Of a stretch of 64,000 nucleotides of DNA, positions 61,474 to 64,000 are shown piece after piece (position 1 is the first letter of the stretch; the number at the start of each line of letters is the position of its first letter). Position numbers and translations under genes: made by a program. The notes under the pieces were generated by a model. That model saw nothing but the letters and a program-made list of their open reading frames with translations, was not told the origin of the DNA and did not search any database. The DNA comes from Ricordea florida (lineage: Eukaryota; Cnidaria; Anthozoa; Corallimorpharia; Ricordeidae). Location of the stretch: positions 15,456,649 through 15,520,648 of the forward strand of contig OX453281.1 of the NCBI GenBank assembly GCA_949710005.1, written 5' to 3'.

Positions 61474-62396
61474 TAATCTTTCCTGGAAACAACATATTTC
61501 TTATATTGCCTGCAAAATAAGTATCTCAATCGGTATTATTTCTAGGTTAAGACACTTCGTCCCCTTAAATACCTTATGGCATATATACAAATTACTTATA
61601 CAGCCTTACTTGTTATATGGTATAGTTGCATGGGGTCAAGCTGACAAGACCCATAGAAACAGAATTTTGCTTCTACAAAAACGTGCCCTGCGACTTATGT
61701 TCTTTGGTGAGTTTAATGCTCATGCTGTGCCTTTCTTTATTTCTTCTAACCTACTTCCCTTGGATTTTCTCTACTTCAAATCAACAGCCGTGTTAATGCA
61801 TGATGTATTCAATAATGTAACGCCATCTCACATATCCAATATATTTACTTATCAAGCTAATATCCATTCTCATAATACACGATCCTCATAAAAAGGCAAT
61901 TTCTTCGTTAATTACTCAAGATTGAATTCGCAAAGTAAATCTTTCTCTAGATATGGTGTGCGAATAAGGAACAGTTTAAGAAGTGAAATGCATAATTTAT
62001 CGAAACATAAATTCAAAGTTAGACTTCATAACGTGTTACTTCAAATCTTCACCGAAACAGACGATTACATCGAGTTAACTGATCTGATAATGAAAATGAA
62101 AATTTCATAGAATCAGCTCGGCTCGATTATATTTGCATATATTTTTTTTCCTTCTTCTCTTTATTTATTATAGTGTTATAGCAATTTAACTTATTATAAT
62201 TATTTAACTTAGAAATATTAGAACTTATCATTGTAATTAGTGTATATTCCCTTCTTTTATTGTAACTTGTTCTTTGTAAGTATTTAAGTAATTCTGCGTG
62301 TGACTACTGCTCGCCTCGACTAGCTGTTGCTATCTGCGAGTAGTAGAGGATAAATTGTAAATATAAAAACAATAATAATAATAAACTGAACTGAAC
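61474..62396 (+). mobile_element. 5'-truncated LINE inserted in satellite
   Basis: Encodes the last part of a LINE reverse transcriptase: a thumb segment (IYKLLIQPYLLYGIVAWG, ILLLQKRALRLMFF) at 61600-61891, a stop, then a C-terminal frame to 62110 (FSRYGVRIRNSLRSEMHNLSK). It ends in AATAAT and GAACT repeats at 62370-62400. Satellite sequence on both sides continues the same monomer, so this is a simple insertion. CR1/jockey-like by its YLLYGIVAWG motif. Confidence 0.75.
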
Positions 62397-63820
62397 TGAA
62401 CTGAGCTATATGCAATATGTATGAAGTGCGCATGCGTATAATAGAAAACGTTCTTTCCTTACATCACATGGAAATCTAATCGTTGCAATCAAAATTTTAC
62501 TCGTTATCTTAACCTTAGTGTTTATCCTACTATTACAAATAGATAAAACATTCAAAATGATTCGATAACTTGCCCCCATAGATGACGGTCCTTCTGCCCA
62601 TACAATCTCTTATATGGTGTTTTAACCAAAATCTGTAAGGCTGACTTTCCGTTCAACCACCTCTTGCTATTTTATCTTGTCTTCAATAATGCCTACAATG
62701 ACGACATAACATGGATTTTAAATTAGGTTTTAAATGTTACAAGATGGTGAAAATTGCATGTTCATCCCTAATCTGTGTAATGAGGACTGATTTGAGGAAC
62801 TTGAGTAGTGTCTGAGCAGTATGCTATAGAATCAGCTGTCTTAAGCAAATATCTTGACAGCCAAAATACAATACGATTGCGAATTAAAATCAATTTGCTT
62901 TTCTACGTAGATATTGCCCTTTCGTAGTACTACAAATCTGCAACATTTCAGCATTGCAAAGATTCTGCAGGACGAGATATCGTAGAATTACTTTCATTGT
63001 AAGGGCTCTAGGCAATATGTATAAAGTGCGCATGCGTTTGATAGAAAACATTCTGTTTTTACATCACATGGAAATCTAATCGTTGCAATCAAAATTTTAC
63101 TCGTTATCTAAACCTTAGTGTTTATCCTACTATTACAAATAGATAAAACATTCAAAATGATTCGATAACTTACCCCCATAGATGACGGTCCTTCTGCCCA
63201 TACAATCTCTTATATGGTGTTTTAACCAATATCTGTAAGGCTGACTTTCCGTGCAACCACCTCTTGCTATTTTATCTTGTCTTCAATAATGACTACAATC
63301 ACGCCATAACATGGATTTTAAATTACGTTTTAAATGCTACAAGATGGTGAAAATTGCATGCTCATCCCTAATCTGTAGAATGAGGACTGATTTGATAAAC
63401 TTGAGTAGTGTCTGAGCAGTATGCTATAGAATCAGCTGTCATAAGCAAATATCTTGACAGCCAAAATACAATACGATTGCGAATTACAATCAATTTGACT
63501 TTCTACGTAGATATTTCCCTTTCGTAGGACTACAAATCTGCAACGTTTCTGCATTGCAAAGATTCTGCAGGACGAGATATCGTAGAATTACTTTCATTGT
63601 AAGGGCTATAGGCAATATGTATGAAGTGCGCATGCGTATGATAGAAAACGTTCTTTCCTTACATCACATGGAAATCTAATCGTTGCAATCAAAATTTTAC
63701 TCGTTATCTTAACCTTAGTGTATATCCTACTATTACAAATATATAAAACATTTAAATTGATTCGATAACTTACCCCCATAGATGACGCTCCTTCTGCCCA
63801 TACAATCTCTTATATGGTGT
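62397..63820. repeat. 600-bp satellite array, right part
   Basis: Monomers resume with GCTATATGCAATATG and restart at about 62989 and 63589. The array is broken at about 63821 by another LINE. Confidence 0.9.
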
Positions 63821-64000
63821 TAACTGCTCGGTGAAGGTAAATACTAGAAACATCAACAACGTAAAGATTGCTCACCTTAATGTTCGCTCGCTGAAATGCC
63901 GGGATCACTTTTTGCTTGTTAAAGAGATTATTTTATCAAACAAATTCGACGTGTTTACTATATCTGAATCTTGGCTAGATGCCTCTGTTTCAGATTTGGA
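63821..64000 (+). mobile_element. LINE endonuclease start, cut by the window end
   Basis: In one frame it encodes IAHLNVRSLKCRDHFLLVKE then DVFTISESWLDASV, the opening motifs (N-V-R and S-E-[ST]-W-L) of the AP-type endonuclease domain of LINEs. No start codon is visible; the left edge lies in a satellite monomer. It runs beyond 64000. Confidence 0.7.

Noticed and set aside
1..64000. CRISPR arrays or prokaryotic operons
   Set aside because: Tandem repeats here are directly adjoining satellites without unique spacers, and gene structure is eukaryotic or Polinton-like.

Overview
This looks like intergenic, repeat-packed DNA from an invertebrate animal, most likely a cnidarian and plausibly a stony coral. 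That is inferred from the AT-rich background and the mix of Penelope-like, CR1/L2-like, BEL/Pao, MULE and Polinton elements. No species can be named from the sequence alone. There are no bacterial operons, no CRISPR and no rRNA. The only convincing host-type gene is a small two-exon secreted-peptide gene on the minus strand, present in two copies.

Layout. (1) 1-3770: AT-rich sequence with microsatellites, a possible hammerhead-ribozyme core, a 57-bp minisatellite that encodes a 19-residue repeat, and GC-rich hairpins. (2) 3771-31893: a large tandem duplication. Copy A is 3771-15459 and copy B is 15460-31893. Each copy carries, in order, a Penelope-like fragment, a tRNA-like sequence, a 3' LINE fragment with an (ATC)n tail, a decayed peptide exon, the peptide gene (minus strand), a MULE/SWIM transposase relic, a 94-bp hairpin-bearing array, a Penelope-like RT fragment and a RecQ-helicase fragment. 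Copy B holds about 5.3 kb (22486-27755) where copy A has about 0.4 kb. (3) 32387-39535: a BEL/Pao LTR retrotransposon whose single gag-pol frame is broken by only two in-frame stops. (4) 39536-63820: an array of roughly 600-bp satellite monomers, interrupted by a DNA transposon (41487-59805) that is itself interrupted by a 13.7-kb Polinton/Maverick (45682-59353), and separately by a 5'-truncated LINE. (5) 63821-64000: the endonuclease start of another LINE, running off the window.

How it works together. The Polinton is the most gene-dense part. It has about 350-bp inverted repeats, protein-primed-type DNA polymerase B (one frameshift), an RVE integrase, a jelly-roll capsid candidate, an A32/FtsK-type packaging ATPase and about nine further small, membrane or structural genes, nearly all intact. 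A box reading TTTAAAGA or TTTAAAAGA lies about 27-38 bp ahead of most start codons, sometimes inside the upstream gene, which suggests one short promoter per gene. No adenain-type protease was recognised. The nesting gives a clear order of events: satellite first, then the DNA transposon (3-bp AAA duplication), then the Polinton (TAATT duplication).

The secreted-peptide genes are the most promising undescribed feature outside the mobile elements. Each has a signal peptide, an acidic propeptide, a KR cleavage site and a short basic, cysteine-containing mature part. The two copies differ far more in the exon-1 mature part than in the leader, the intron-flanking exon 2 or the surrounding DNA.
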